From Hymenobacter properus (lineage in GTDB: Bacteria > Bacteroidota > Bacteroidia > Cytophagales > Hymenobacteraceae), in the NCBI RefSeq assembly GCF_015694735.1, contig NZ_JADQDP010000002.1, forward strand, positions 434,001 to 498,000: a stretch of 64,000 bases of DNA, read 5' to 3'. A program made the position numbers and the translations under genes. The notes beneath the pieces were generated by a model that made no database searches, was not told the origin of the DNA, and was given only the letters and a program-made list of their open reading frames with translations. This document shows, piece after piece, positions 26,755 to 37,700 of this stretch. Within the stretch, counting starts at the first letter, position 1. Each line of letters opens with the position of its first letter.

Positions 26755-27726
26755 ATGGGCCTCTTCGATTTTTTTAAAAAAGATAAGGAAACCCCCGCCC
26801 AGCAAGCCTCGCTGGACGCGGGCCTGGAAAAAACCAAAACCAGTTTCTTCGAGCAGTTGAGCAAGGCCGTGGTGGGCAAAAGCACCGTGGACGAGGCCGT
26901 GCTCGACGACCTGGAGGGCCTGCTCGTGCACGCCGACGTGGGCATTGAAACCACCGTCAAGGTCATTGACCGTATTGAAGCGCGCGTGGCGCGCGACAAG
27001 TACGTGAGCACCGGGGAGCTCGACCGCATCCTGCGCGAGGAAATCGCCGAGCTGTTGGAAGACAACAAATCCGGCTCGATGGCCGTGCTCGACCGCGCGG
27101 GCAGCACCGGCCAGCCCTTCGTCATCATGGTGGTGGGCGTGAACGGGGTGGGCAAAACCACCACCATTGGCAAGCTGGCGCACCGCTTCCACGCAGCTGG
27201 CAAAAAAGTGGTGCTGGGCGCCGCCGACACTTTCCGCGCCGCGGCCGTCGACCAGCTCATCATCTGGGGGCAGCGTGTGGGCGTGCCCGTGGTGAGCCAC
27301 GGCATGAACACCGACCCGGCTTCGGTGGCCTTCGATGCGGTGAAAAAAGGCGTGGAAATGAATGCCGACGTGGTCATCATTGACACGGCCGGCCGCCTGC
27401 ACAACAAGGTGAACCTGATGAACGAGCTGAGCAAAATCAAGCGCGTGATGCAGAAAATGATTCCCGATGCACCGCACGAAGTGCTGCTGGTGCTCGACGG
27501 CAGCACGGGCCAGAACGCCTTCATGCAAGCCAAGGAATTCACCAAAGCCACTGAAGTTACGGCCCTGGCCATCACCAAGCTCGACGGTACGGCCCGCGGC
27601 GGTGTGGTCATCGGCATCTCGGACCAGTTCAGCATTCCGGTGCGCTACATTGGGGTGGGGGAGAAGATGACCGACCTGCAGTTGTTCGACCGGCACACGT
27701 TCGTGAATTCACTGTTTAAGAAATAA
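26755..27726 (+). CDS. ftsY: Signal recognition particle receptor FtsY
   Basis: 323 residues. The GTPase receptor on the inner membrane for SRP-ribosome complexes. Short N-terminal part (MGLFDFFKKDKE, amphipathic membrane-targeting helix) without the long acidic A domain, then the N domain and G domain: P-loop GVNGVGKTTTIGKLAH, DTFRAAAVDQL, DTAGRL, TKLDGTARGG and the C-terminal GVGEKMTDLQLF. A terminator separates it from the L33 operon, so it has its own promoter. Confidence 0.98.
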   Translation: MGLFDFFKKDKETPAQQASLDAGLEKTKTSFFEQLSKAVVGKSTVDEAVLDDLEGLLVHADVGIETTVKVIDRIEARVARDKYVSTGELDRILREEIAELLEDNKSGSMAVLDRAGSTGQPFVIMVVGVNGVGKTTTIGKLAHRFHAAGKKVVLGAADTFRAAAVDQLIIWGQRVGVPVVSHGMNTDPASVAFDAVKKGVEMNADVVIIDTAGRLHNKVNLMNELSKIKRVMQKMIPDAPHEVLLVLDGSTGQNAFMQAKEFTKATEVTALAITKLDGTARGGVVIGISDQFSIPVRYIGVGEKMTDLQLFDRHTFVNSLFKK

Positions 27727-27750
27727 GCGCCGCCTTCCGGCGTTTGCTGG

Positions 27751-27800
27751 ATAAGCCACTTCGAGCGCCGAACTATTGGCCCTTGAAGTGGCTTATTGCT
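27751..27800 (+). terminator. Hairpin after ftsY
   Basis: 12-bp perfect arms (ATAAGCCACTTC / GAAGTGGCTTAT, 27751-27762 and 27785-27796) with a 22-nt loop, followed by TGCTTTT. Probably ends the ftsY transcript. Confidence 0.6.
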
Positions 27801-27824
27801 TTTCCGCCTTTATTTCGTGACGAT

Positions 27825-28277
27825 ATGAGCCATTATTCTTGGATGTTGCCGGCTGCAGGCGTTGCCTTGGCGCTGGCCAGTTGCGGCAGCAAAAACGACA
27901 GCCAGCCGGCTATTCCTTATGCTCCGGTCAACCTTAGCATTAACCTGACCAGCCAGGAATACGTGAAGTTGCGATTCGATAACGGGGCGGTAATGCTGCC
28001 GGTGAAGGGCCCCGCGGGCAATGGGGGCGTGAAGGGCGTCATTGTGGTGCGGCAGAACGCGACTTCTTACCTGGCCTTCGAGCGCAACTGCCCCTACCAA
28101 CCTTACGATGCCTGCGCTCTGGTAAGCTTGGACCGAAATTCGAGCCTGTTTATGCGGGATTCCTGCTGCAATTCACAATTTAATTTGCAAGGACAAGTCA
28201 CCGGCGGACCGGCCTCGCGGCCACTTAAACAGTACAATGTCAGCCAACAAGGTTCGCAGCTCAACATTACGAACTGA
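27825..28277 (+). CDS. Rieske-like lipoprotein lacking cluster ligands
   Basis: 150 residues from the ATG at 27825. Lipoprotein signal (WMLPAAGVALALASCGSK, Cys about 17). The rest reads like the small Rieske fold: VIVVRQNATSYLAFERNCPYQP, then SLFMRDSCCNSQFNLQGQVTGGPASRPLKQY. The second loop matches the C-C-GS-FDL-G-V--GPA--PL--Y frame of Rieske proteins. The two histidine ligands (CxH, CxxH) are absent, so no 2Fe-2S cluster is expected. Many Bacteroidota genomes carry such ligand-free relatives; function unknown. Confidence 0.7.
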   Translation: MSHYSWMLPAAGVALALASCGSKNDSQPAIPYAPVNLSINLTSQEYVKLRFDNGAVMLPVKGPAGNGGVKGVIVVRQNATSYLAFERNCPYQPYDACALVSLDRNSSLFMRDSCCNSQFNLQGQVTGGPASRPLKQYNVSQQGSQLNITN

Positions 28278-28314
28278 GCTAGCTGGCGAATTTTTGAAAA
28301 AATATTATGCAGAG

Positions 28315-28347
28315 CTTGTGTATCTCTGAAAAGCCGTTGTAGATTTG
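28315..28347 (+). promoter_or_regulatory. Promoter of tRNA-Asn
   Basis: CTTG (28315-28318) and a perfect TAgaTTTG (28340-28347), spacer 21 bp, 40 bp before the tRNA. Confidence 0.65.
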
Positions 28348-28387
28348 CACTCCGAAACGACAACAACCGGGTTTCGGACTAGAAAAA

Positions 28388-28461
28388 GCTTCCTTAGCTC
28401 AGCCGGTTAGAGCATCTGACTGTTAATCAGAGGGTCCCTGGTTCGAGCCCAGGAGGGAGCG
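28388..28461 (+). tRNA. tRNA-Asn(GTT)
   Basis: 74 nt including discriminator G. Acceptor stem GCTTCCT / AGGGAGC (one T-G pair), D arm GCTC..GAGC, anticodon arm TCTGA-CTGTTAA-TCAGA with anticodon GTT, T arm CCTGG-TTCGAGC-CCAGG. CCA is not encoded. Followed directly by a strong terminator. Confidence 0.97.
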
Positions 28462-28463
28462 CT

Positions 28464-28500
28464 AAAAGGCCTCTTACGTTAGCGTAAGAGGCCTTTTTTA
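28464..28500 (+). terminator. Terminator after tRNA-Asn
   Basis: Perfect 15-bp stem (AAAAGGCCTCTTACG, arms 28464-28478 and 28483-28497), loop TTAG, T-run after. Confidence 0.93.
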
Positions 28501-28543
28501 TTTAATGCCCGCGGTTTAGCCCCCGGTTGATGTCGAGAGCTTA

Positions 28544-28723
28544 CTAAAACATCGCCTCGGTACACCGGGCTAGGGCCGCCGGAGTGATGCCCAGCCCGTG
28601 TAGCTTGGTGGCGTATTGCCGGCCCATGCCCCACACATCTTCCACTGCTACCAGTTGCCAGTCGCTGCCAGGCCAAATGCCAGTGCAAATTGCGTAGCCC
28701 GGTCGCCGGTGGACTCTCCCCAT
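28544..28723 (-). pseudogene. Remnant of a Y-family DNA polymerase gene (umuC)
   Basis: A 59-codon open frame whose C-terminal half reads VEDVWGMGRQYATKLHGLGI followed by TPAALARCTEA. This closely resembles the helix-hairpin-helix region of UmuC (P-V-E-D-V-W-G-I-G-R-Y-A-K-L...GI-T-A--LA). Nothing before it looks like the palm domain and the frame stops right after it, so only a scrap of about 30-40 recognisable codons out of more than 400 survives. It lies between a tRNA terminator and the giant secreted gene, a likely scar of a deletion or insertion next to a tRNA. Confidence 0.7.
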
Positions 28724-28732
28724 TAAACGTCA

Positions 28733-28762
28733 AAAAGCCCGTCGCGGGAACGACGGGCTTTT
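28733..28762 (-). terminator. Terminator of the giant secreted-protein gene
   Basis: 12-bp stem (AAAAGCCCGTCG / CGACGGGCTTTT, arms 28733-28744 and 28751-28762) with a 6-nt loop. On the minus strand it ends in CTTTTTG, 26 bp after the stop codon. Confidence 0.85.
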
Positions 28763-28788
28763 CAACTTGGGTAAAAAGACCAGGGGCC

Positions 28789-31700
28789 TTACTCCACCGT
28801 GAGGCGCAAGGCTTTGCTGCCGGCGTGCACCACATACACGCCCGCCGGCAGCCCGACCGGCAGCGCCAGCGCGGCCGTACCAGAAGCATCGGCCATAGCG
28901 GCCAGCACCTCGCGGCCCAGGGCGTCGTACACGCGCACTGTCGTGCCCGGTACCGCGCCCGTGAGGGTAGCCGCGCCGCCGTGCGTCGGGTTGGGAAACA
29001 GCGCCAGCGTGGCCGGGCCGCCTACCGTCACGGTGCGCATGGGCGAGTAGCTGAACGTGCCATCCAAATCCACCTGCCGCAGGCGGTAGTAGAGTTGATT
29101 GGTTTCGCCGGGGTACTGTCGGTCGAGGAAGTCGTAGCGGTGGATGCTGACGCTGCTGCCGGCGGCGGCCACCTGGCCGATGCGCTCGAAGATGCGGCCG
29201 TCGCGGCTGCGCTCCACCTCAAATCGGTCGGAATTCTTCTCCGAGGCCGTGGCCCAGGCCAGCGCCACGGTGGTACCGCGCTTTTCAGCCGTAAAGCTCA
29301 GCAGCTCCACGGGCAGCGGGGTGCTGCTGCCGGTGAGGTAGAACTCAGAGAAGTGGTCGGCCACGGTCATTTCGGCCGCAAACCAGGCCGTGCCGGCCGG
29401 CGAGCTGGCCGGGGCGGGCAGCACGCGGCGCTCGCCGGTGGCGTCGTTATTGCCCAACTGGCAGTCCTCGTTGGGGCCGCTGTATTGGGTGGCTTTCAGG
29501 TTGGCCAGCGTGGCGGTGTTGTCAGCCGCCAGCAGGCGGGCCTGCTCGCTATTGAGGCCGTAGAGGCGCAGCTGCACGGTGCGGCCGTCGAAGCGGCCGG
29601 CGCTGGCCGTGAGGTGCCAGTTACGGTCCAGGTAGGAGCGGCTGCCGGCATCGTGGCGCACGGGCTGGGCCGGGTCGGCCAGCAACACGTCGATGGAGAG
29701 GTTGCCCAGCGAAGTACCGGTGTAGTTGTAGGCTGCCACCACCTGGCCGCCGCTGCTCAGCAGGTAGTGCCAGGCGCCGTCGCCCACGCTGGCCGTGGCG
29801 GGCACGGCCGGCAGGCAGGTGCCCAGGGTGGTCCCGCTGTACACGGCCAGTACGGTGAAGGGCGGCGCGCTGGCGCTGTTGCCCAGCCCGGGCGTGCCCA
29901 CCACCACGGCGCTGCTGCCCGGCACCGCGCCGGCCGGCACCACGGCCGTGAGCGAGGTAGCCGAATTCACCGTTACGCTGCTAGCCGCCACCCCGCCAAA
30001 CGAGACGGTGCTGCCCGCCGCGAAGCCCGTGCCCGTGATGGTAACGGGCATCCCCGGCAGCTCAGCCGCCGTGCTCAGCACCGTGATGGTGGGCATGGTG
30101 GTGCAGGGCGTGAGGGTGACGGTGTTGGAGGGAGCCGACGTGGCCCCGTTGAGGCTGGCCACCACCGAGTAGCTGCCGGCCGTGTTGGTGACGAGCGGGT
30201 TGGTGGTGGTGCCGCCCGGCGAGAAGGTGAACGTGGCCCCACTCACGGGAGTAGGCATATTGGGGATACCGTCAGCGTTGAGGCGAATGAGCTTGGGGGC
30301 AGCAGCGCCGTTATAGTTCAGGAATGAGCCGCCGGTTACCAGGATGTTGCCGTCGGACTGTACCAGTACCCGCCGCGCCCCGTTGTCGAGGCCCGAACCA
30401 CCAGCGTTGAAGGTGCCATCCACACTGCCAGTGGTGGTGAGCCGCGCGATGCGGCTGCCAGGCCTAGTGAAGGTGCCGACTACCACTATCTTACCATCGG
30501 CCTGCAGCGCCAAGTGGTTCACCGTGCCGCTTAAGGCCCCGGCGTTGAAGGTGCCGTCGGTGCTGCCGTTAGCGGTGAGTCGGACAAGGTAGCGGAGGGA
30601 TTGCGAAAAAGTACTCCCATGCACCAGCACTTTGCCGTCGGCCTGCAGGGCAAGCCCATACACCGTATTTTGAAAGCTGTTGCCGACGGCAAAGCTGGCG
30701 TCGGGGCTGCCATCGGCGTTGAGCCGGATGAGGTAGCTAGCCGTAGCGTCCTTGTACATGGTGAAGTCGCCGCCCAGCAGAATTTTGCCATCGGGCTGCA
30801 CCACAATGCTGTTCACCACGCCATTGAGACCCACGGTAGCACCCGTACCGGTGCCGAACAGAATGTCGGGGCTGCCGTCGGGGTTGAGCCGGATGAGGCG
30901 GTTGGCCGTCGCACCCTGATAGGTGGTGAAGTCGCCGCCCAGCAGAATTTTGCCATCGGGCTGCACTGCAATACTGTTCACGCCCACCGTGCCGCCGGTA
31001 AAGCCCGCACCGGCGCCGGTGTTGAAGGTGGCGTCGGGGCTGCCGTCGGGGTTGAGCCGAATCAGTTGGTTGGCCGGCGCGCCCTGATAGGTGGTGAAGA
31101 TACCGCCCACCAGCAGCTTGCCATCGGCTTGCAGCGCGGCGCTATACACCGTGCCATTGAAGCCGGCGGTAGCACCCGTGCCGGTACTGAAGGTAGACGT
31201 AGACTCGGGGCTGCCGTCGGGGTTGAGCCGGATGAGGTGGTTGGCCGTCGCACCCTGATAGGTGGTGAAGGCACCGCCCAGCAGCAGCTTGCCATTGGGC
31301 TGCTCCAGTGCAGCAAAGACGGCCAAATTAATGCCGCCCCCGGCAGCAAATGCCGGGCTAGCGGCCGTGGCCGTGAGGGTGCGCGGCTGGCACACATCCA
31401 GCGGCCCGGCCGGGCTCAACGTGGCCACCAGGTCCAGGGGGCGGGGCGTGTAGGTAAAGGACGTGGCCGTGGGCACGTTAACGCCCTGCGCAGAGGTGAG
31501 GGTAATGACGCCGCTGGCCGCCCGCACCGGCACCAGCACCGTGAGGCTGGTGGCCGTCTGTACTGCATTAGGGTCTAAGAGGGCTAGCTCACTGCTACCG
31601 CCGAAGCGCACGCCGCGCACGCGGTTCAGGTTAGTACCGGTGATGGTGACGGGCGTACCCGCCAGCCCGCTCTGCGGCGAAAAGCCGGTGATGGTCGGCG

Positions 31701-34700
31701 GCAAGGCCGTATTGAAGCGAATAAAAAGGTCGGCCATTGAGAAAATAGGGACCTGGCTATTAAAGTCATAGCCCGACTGGTAGCCGAGGTGCGGCGTAAC
31801 CAAGTCGAGGGTGCCGTCGTTGTCCATGTCGCCTAGCGCCACGGAGGCCCGACTTCCCCCAGTGGCAAAGTCGGAGCCGCCGCTGAACGTGCCGTTGCCG
31901 TTATTTAACCGCACCGCCGCTTGCCCCGGAGAGTTGCTGCTACTCGAGTAGCCAGCCGCCGCCAGGTCGAGGTAGCCGTCGCCGTCCACGTCGCCCAGCG
32001 CCAGGGAGCCCGGCGTGAAGCTCACCGGATAGTCGGTGCCGCCCCCGAACGTGCCATTGCCGTTGTTGAGCCGCACGCTCAGCGAGGCCGCCGACCCACT
32101 GCTCGTCGCAAAGTCCAGGTAGCCGTCGCCGTTCACGTCGCCCACCGCCAGCTTATTGAGTGCGCCGCCCACGGGCACGTCAGTGCCGCCGCTAAAGCTG
32201 CCGCTGCCGTTGTTGAGCCGCACGCTCACCTGGTTGTTGTTGGCTATCAGGGCATCCAGGTCGCCGTCGCCGTCCACGTCGGCCAGCGCCACATCCGACG
32301 CTGCATTAGCTGTGGGGATGCTGGAGGCAGTAGTGGAGGCGCTAGTGAAGTTGCCAGTGCCATCGTTGAAGCTGACGGACGCCTTGCTGGCGGCTATCAG
32401 CATGTCCAGGTCACCGTCGCCGTCTACGTCGCCCAGTACTACGTGGCTAGGTCCAGTATATGAGTATAGATAAATATTTCGACCACCAGGGGGAAATTGA
32501 CCTTGCGAGTTGTTCAGCCTAACGGTGATGCTGCCATTGTAAGTTGTTGGGGTTATGACAATGTCCAGGTCGCCGTCGCCGTCTACGTCGCCCAATGTAA
32601 TGTTGCCGGGGTCAGAGAGCGGATTGCTGCCGGCCGCGTCAAACTGGCCGCCCCCCGCCCCTAGCCGCACCACTACCCCCGGGGATGGAAAGGCAGAATA
32701 AAAGCCCTTGCTGTAAGGGTCACTGGTTACCACGTCCAGCATGCCGTCGCCGTTCAGGTCGCCCACGGCTACCGAAGTCGCCGCTCCTCCCATGTTGAGC
32801 TGCGTCGGGGGGGTGAGGAAGGTACCGGTGGCCGGGACCGTCCCGGCCGTGAATTCATGCACTTGGGCCAGCGCATTGTAGCCTGCCGTGCTCTGCACCG
32901 TGGCCGGCACCGTCACCATCACCCGTTCGCCGGGCGCAAACGGACGGGTCGGGTCCACGGTAATGAGGTTGCCGCTGGCGGTGGCATTGCCGCCGCGCAC
33001 CAGTTGCCCACCGCTTTGCGAGCCAAACACGCGCACGTTGCCCGCCGTGCCCGTCGCAATGGGCTGCGAGAAGGTGAGCGCCACGTTGGCCCCCCGCGGG
33101 GCCGTGGGCAGGTTGCGCGCCGGCGACACGCCCGTGAGCATGGGGGCCTGGCTCACGGCTTGCAGCGGCACGCTGGCCGCGGTCAGGTAGAACTCGGAGA
33201 AATGGTTGGTCACGCTCACCTGGGCCGTAAACCAGTCGGCCCCGCTGAGCATGGTGGCGGGCGCGGGCAGCAGGCGCGACTCGCCGTTCGGGTCGTTGTC
33301 GACCAGGTCGCAGTTTTCGTTGGCGCCGCTGTATTGCGAGGCTTTCAGGCCGGCCAGCGTGGCGTTGGCATCCACCGCTGCCAGGCGGGTCAGCTCACTG
33401 CTCAGTCCGAAGAAACGCACGCGCACAGTCTGGCCGGTGAAGGTCTTGTTGGTGGCCGTCAGGTAGAAGTTGCGGTCGAAGTAAGCCTGGACGTTGGCGT
33501 CGGTGCGCACGGGTGCGGTCGTGGCCGTACCCAGGTCGAGCATGCCTGCCGACACGGTGCCCAGGTTGCGGGTGTCCTCGATGGCGGCCACCACGGCCCC
33601 GCCCGCGCCGGGCAGGCGCAGGTAGCGCCAAGTATTGGCCCCGCCGCTGCCCGTTATGCTCACGCTGGCCGTGGCCAGGCAGCCGCTGGCCGCCGTGCCC
33701 CGGTACACTTGCAGCACCTCAAAAGCGGGGCTGTTGGGGCTGCTGCCGGTGGCGGTGCTCACCACTACGGCGCTGCTGCCCGGCGTGGCGCCCACCGGCA
33801 CCACGGCCGTGAGCGAAGTAGCCGAGTTGTAGGTCACGCTGGCCGCGGCCACCCCGCCGAAGCTCACCGTGCTGGTGCTGGTGAAGTTGAGGCCCGTGAG
33901 CGTCACGGCCTGGCCCGGCAGTTCGGCTGCGGGGCTCACCGTGTTGAGAATGGGCGTGGGCGCGCCCACCGTGAAGGCCGTGCTGCTGCCCGTGCCGCAG
34001 CCGGCCGCCACGGTCACGGTGCCCGCACCGAGCGGGGCCGCGGCCGGCACCACGAAGGTGAAGCCCGTGGCCGTGCTGTTGGTCACGCTGGTAAAGGCGT
34101 TGGCCCCGTTCACCGTGAGGGCCGTGAGACCGGCCAGGTTGGTGCCCGTCACCGTGACGGGGCTACCGCTCCCGGCCGTAGCGGGCGAGAAGGTGAGCAG
34201 GCTGATGGGATTGTAAATGAGTACCGGGCTGGTGCGCGCGGTGGTGCTGCCGTCGCCCACTTGGCCGGCGGTGTTCAGGCCCCAGGCCCAAGTGGCTCCG
34301 CAGCTCTGTTCGCCCGCCGAGTAGCCGGTGCCCGCCGCAGCGCTCAGCCAGCTGGTGACGGCCGCCACGGATTGCGGGGTGGTCTGGTTGGTGGTGTTGC
34401 CCAGGCCGAGCTGGCCGTTGGCATTGGCGCCCCAGGCCCAGAGCGTGCCGTCGGCCTGCACGGCCAGGCTGTGCGCGTCGCCAGCGGCGGCGCTCAGCCA
34501 GTTAGTGCTAGTACCCACCCGTTGGGGCGTGTTTTGATTGGTGGTGTTGCCCAGGCCGAGTTGGCCGTTGGTATTCAGGCCCCAGGCCCAGAGCGAGCCA
34601 TCGGCCTGCACGGCGGCCGAGTGTAATTTGCCCGCCTTCGCACTCACCCAGTTAGTGCTAGTGCCCACCCGTTGGGGCGTGTTTTGATTGGTGGTGTTGC

Positions 34701-37700
34701 CCAGGCCCAACTGGCCGTATTCGTTGCCGCCCCAGGCCCAGAGCGAGCCATCGGCCTGCACGGCCAGCATGTATTTTTCGCCCGCGGCCGCACTGGCCCA
34801 AGTGGTGCCGGTGCCTACCCGCGTCGGGCTGTTCGCCTGGAGTGTGCTGCCCAAGCCGAGCTGGCCGGAGCCACTGTAGCCCCAGGTCCACAAAGAGCCG
34901 TCGGCCTGAACGGCCGCCGTGTGGTAAGTGCCCGCTGTCACACTGGCCCAGCTGGTACTGGTGCCCACGCGCTGCGGGGTGTTTTGATTGGTGGTGTTGC
35001 CCAGGCCGAGCTGGCCGCTGTCATTCAGGCCCCAGGCCCAGAGCGAACCGTCGGCCTGGATAGCCAGCGTGTAGCTACCGCCGGCGGCCACGCTCACCCA
35101 GCTATTGCCGGTGCCCACGCGCTGCGGGGTGTTTTGATTGGCCGCGCTGCCCAGGCCCAGTTGGCCGTTGGCGTTGTTGCCCCAAGCCCACAAGGACCCG
35201 TCGGCCCGCACGGCCACCATGTGGCTGCCCCCGGCGGCCAGAGTAGTGGCCCGCGAAAACAGGGCCGTGGCTACCGGGGCGGTACCGCCGCCCGTGGTGG
35301 CCGTCACGGGGCCGCTTTGGGCGCCGGCGGGCACTACTACCCCCGTAATCTGGGTGCCGGCGGCATTCACCACGAAGCCGCTGGTCACGGTTTTCACCCC
35401 GGCGCTGCCCGTGAAGGTGATGGCGCTGGTGCCGCTCAGGTTGGTGCCCGTGAGGGTGAGCACCGTGCCCGGCACGCCCAGGAACGGGCTCACCGCCGTG
35501 AGGGCGGGCTGCGGCACCGTGAAGCTGCCGGCGCTGACGGCGGTGCCGTAAGAAGCAATCACCGAAATCGGCCCCGAAGTAGCCCCGGCCGGCACGTTCA
35601 CCGTGATTTGCGTGTCGGAATTGACCACGAAGCCCGGAGCCAGCACGCCGTTGAAGCGCACGGCCGTGGTCGTGTTGAATTCCGTGCCCGTAATGACTAC
35701 CGTGGTGCCCGCCTGCCCGCTGGTGGGCGTGAAGCTGCTGATGGTGGGCTTGACGCAGGAAATGGCGGCGGCGAAGCCGGACATGTAATAATTCGTATTG
35801 CCGGAGGTGAAATTCAGCGTCAGCTGGCCGGTGGGGTTCGTGGCTGTCACGACACCGCCCGCGCTGCCGGCACCGAAGGAGCGAAGGAAGGGCGCGCTGG
35901 TGTTGGGGCCGTCATACACGCGCAGGACATCCGTACCACTTCTTGTGTTTATCTGGGAGAAGCTGAGTCGCACCTTGGCTCCGGCCGTGGCCGGCGTGAT
36001 GGTGGTCGTCAGGTTCTCGTCGTTGCCGTAGTTGCCGTTGGGCCCGCCCGAATCGTAGATGCTGCCCGAGCAGGTGGTGACGGCCGCCGTGCCAATCAGA
36101 ATGACGTCGGTGGCAAAAACGCTGCTAGTACCCGTGCCGAAGCTGGTGGTGACGGTGATGGGGCCGGTGGTGACCCCGGCCGGCACCGGCACCGTAATCT
36201 GGGTGCTGGAGTTGACCACGAAGTTCGGCGCCGCCAAGCCGTTGAAGGCCACGGCCGTGGTGCCAGTAAAGTAGTTTCCCGTCAGGACTACGCTGGTGCC
36301 CCCCGTGCCGCTGGTGGGCGTGAAGCTGCTGATGACCGGGGGGAGCGGCGTGAAGTCGGTGCTGCTGCTGCCCGCGCCGTTGGCGTTGCTCACGCTGATG
36401 CGCCCAACCGTGGCCCCGGCCGGCACCGGCACCGTAATCTGGGTGCTGGAATTGATGACAAAACCCGGGGCCGGCACGCGGTTATTATAAACCGAACCGT
36501 TGAATGCCACCCCCGTCGCGTTGGTAAAACCGGTGCCCGTGATGACCACTAAATCCCCCTGCCCCCCGCTGGACGGCGTGAAGCTGCTCACCGTAGGCAT
36601 GCCCGTGGCGCAGGAAACGGCGGCGGTATAATTGGCGACGCCCTGTCTCCAGGTAAGATTGCCAATCAAGCGAACCGTGAGCTGGCCGGTGGCATTGGTC
36701 GCCGTCACGGTGCCGGGAACGTCGTTCTGGTAGTATTGCCCGATGAGCGGGGCATTGGTATCCGGCCCGTCGTAAATGGAGAGGACGACCGATTCATTCA
36801 CGCTGAACTGCGAGAAGCTGAGGCGCACTTTGGCCCCGGGCGTGGCCGGCGTCAGGGTAGTGGTGGCACTGCCGGCGGGGTTGCCGGCGCTAGGGCCGCC
36901 CGGGTTATACAGCGTGCCCGAGCAGGTAGTAATGGCCGCCGGGCCCATCCAGTAGGTACCAGTGATAAAGTGGGCCGCACTGGTGCCCTTGTCATAGGCA
37001 TTGGTGACACTGATGGGGCCGGTGGGGGCCCCGGCCGGCACCTGCACCGTAATTTGGTTGTCATTATCGACTGTGAAGCTCGTCGCCGCCAGGCCGTTGC
37101 CCAACGTGTTGTTGAAGGTCACGGCCGTGGTGCCAGTAAAATTCCTTCCCGTCAGGACCACGCTGGTGCCCCCCGTGCCGCTGGTGGGCGTAAAGCTGCT
37201 GATGTACGGGCGATTCACGCAGGAAATAGTGGCGGCAAACCCCGTGCCGTTACTGCCGGAAAGGGTTAGTATGTTTCTGAAGACGACGGTGAGCTGGCCC
37301 GTGGCGTTGCTCGCGGTCACGGTGCCAGGGGGGGTGTTCCGGGAGTACTCCCCGATGAGCGGGGCATTGGTATCCGGTCCGTCGTAGAGGAGGAGTCTGC
37401 CTTCATCGTATGGCACATAAAAAGACGTGAAATTGAGGCGCATTGAGGCCCCGGGCGTGGCCGGCGTCAGGGTAGTGGTATAGGTCTTGGGGTACGCGTA
37501 GTCGTAGTTCGTGGTATTGTAGATGGGGCCGGCGGGGTCGTACAAGGTACCCGAGCAGGCGGTTATGGCCGCCGGAGTCATCCAGTAGGAATCGGTGCTG
37601 GTATAGTTGGCAGCACTGGTGCCCGTACCAGAGCCATTTTGCACACTGATGGGGCCGGTGGGAGCCCCAGCCGGTACTTGCACGGTTATCTGGTTGTCAG

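Noticed and set aside
34230..35250. Regular DNA repeats that could be mistaken for a CRISPR array or satellite
   Set aside because: They are in frame and encode RCC1-type protein repeats; there are no constant repeats with unique spacers and no cas genes.
28690..36552. Long plus-strand open frames opposite the giant gene (28690-30327, 32857-34626, 34672-36552)
   Set aside because: They are antisense to a well-supported repetitive protein, and their own repeats only reflect its repeat units.
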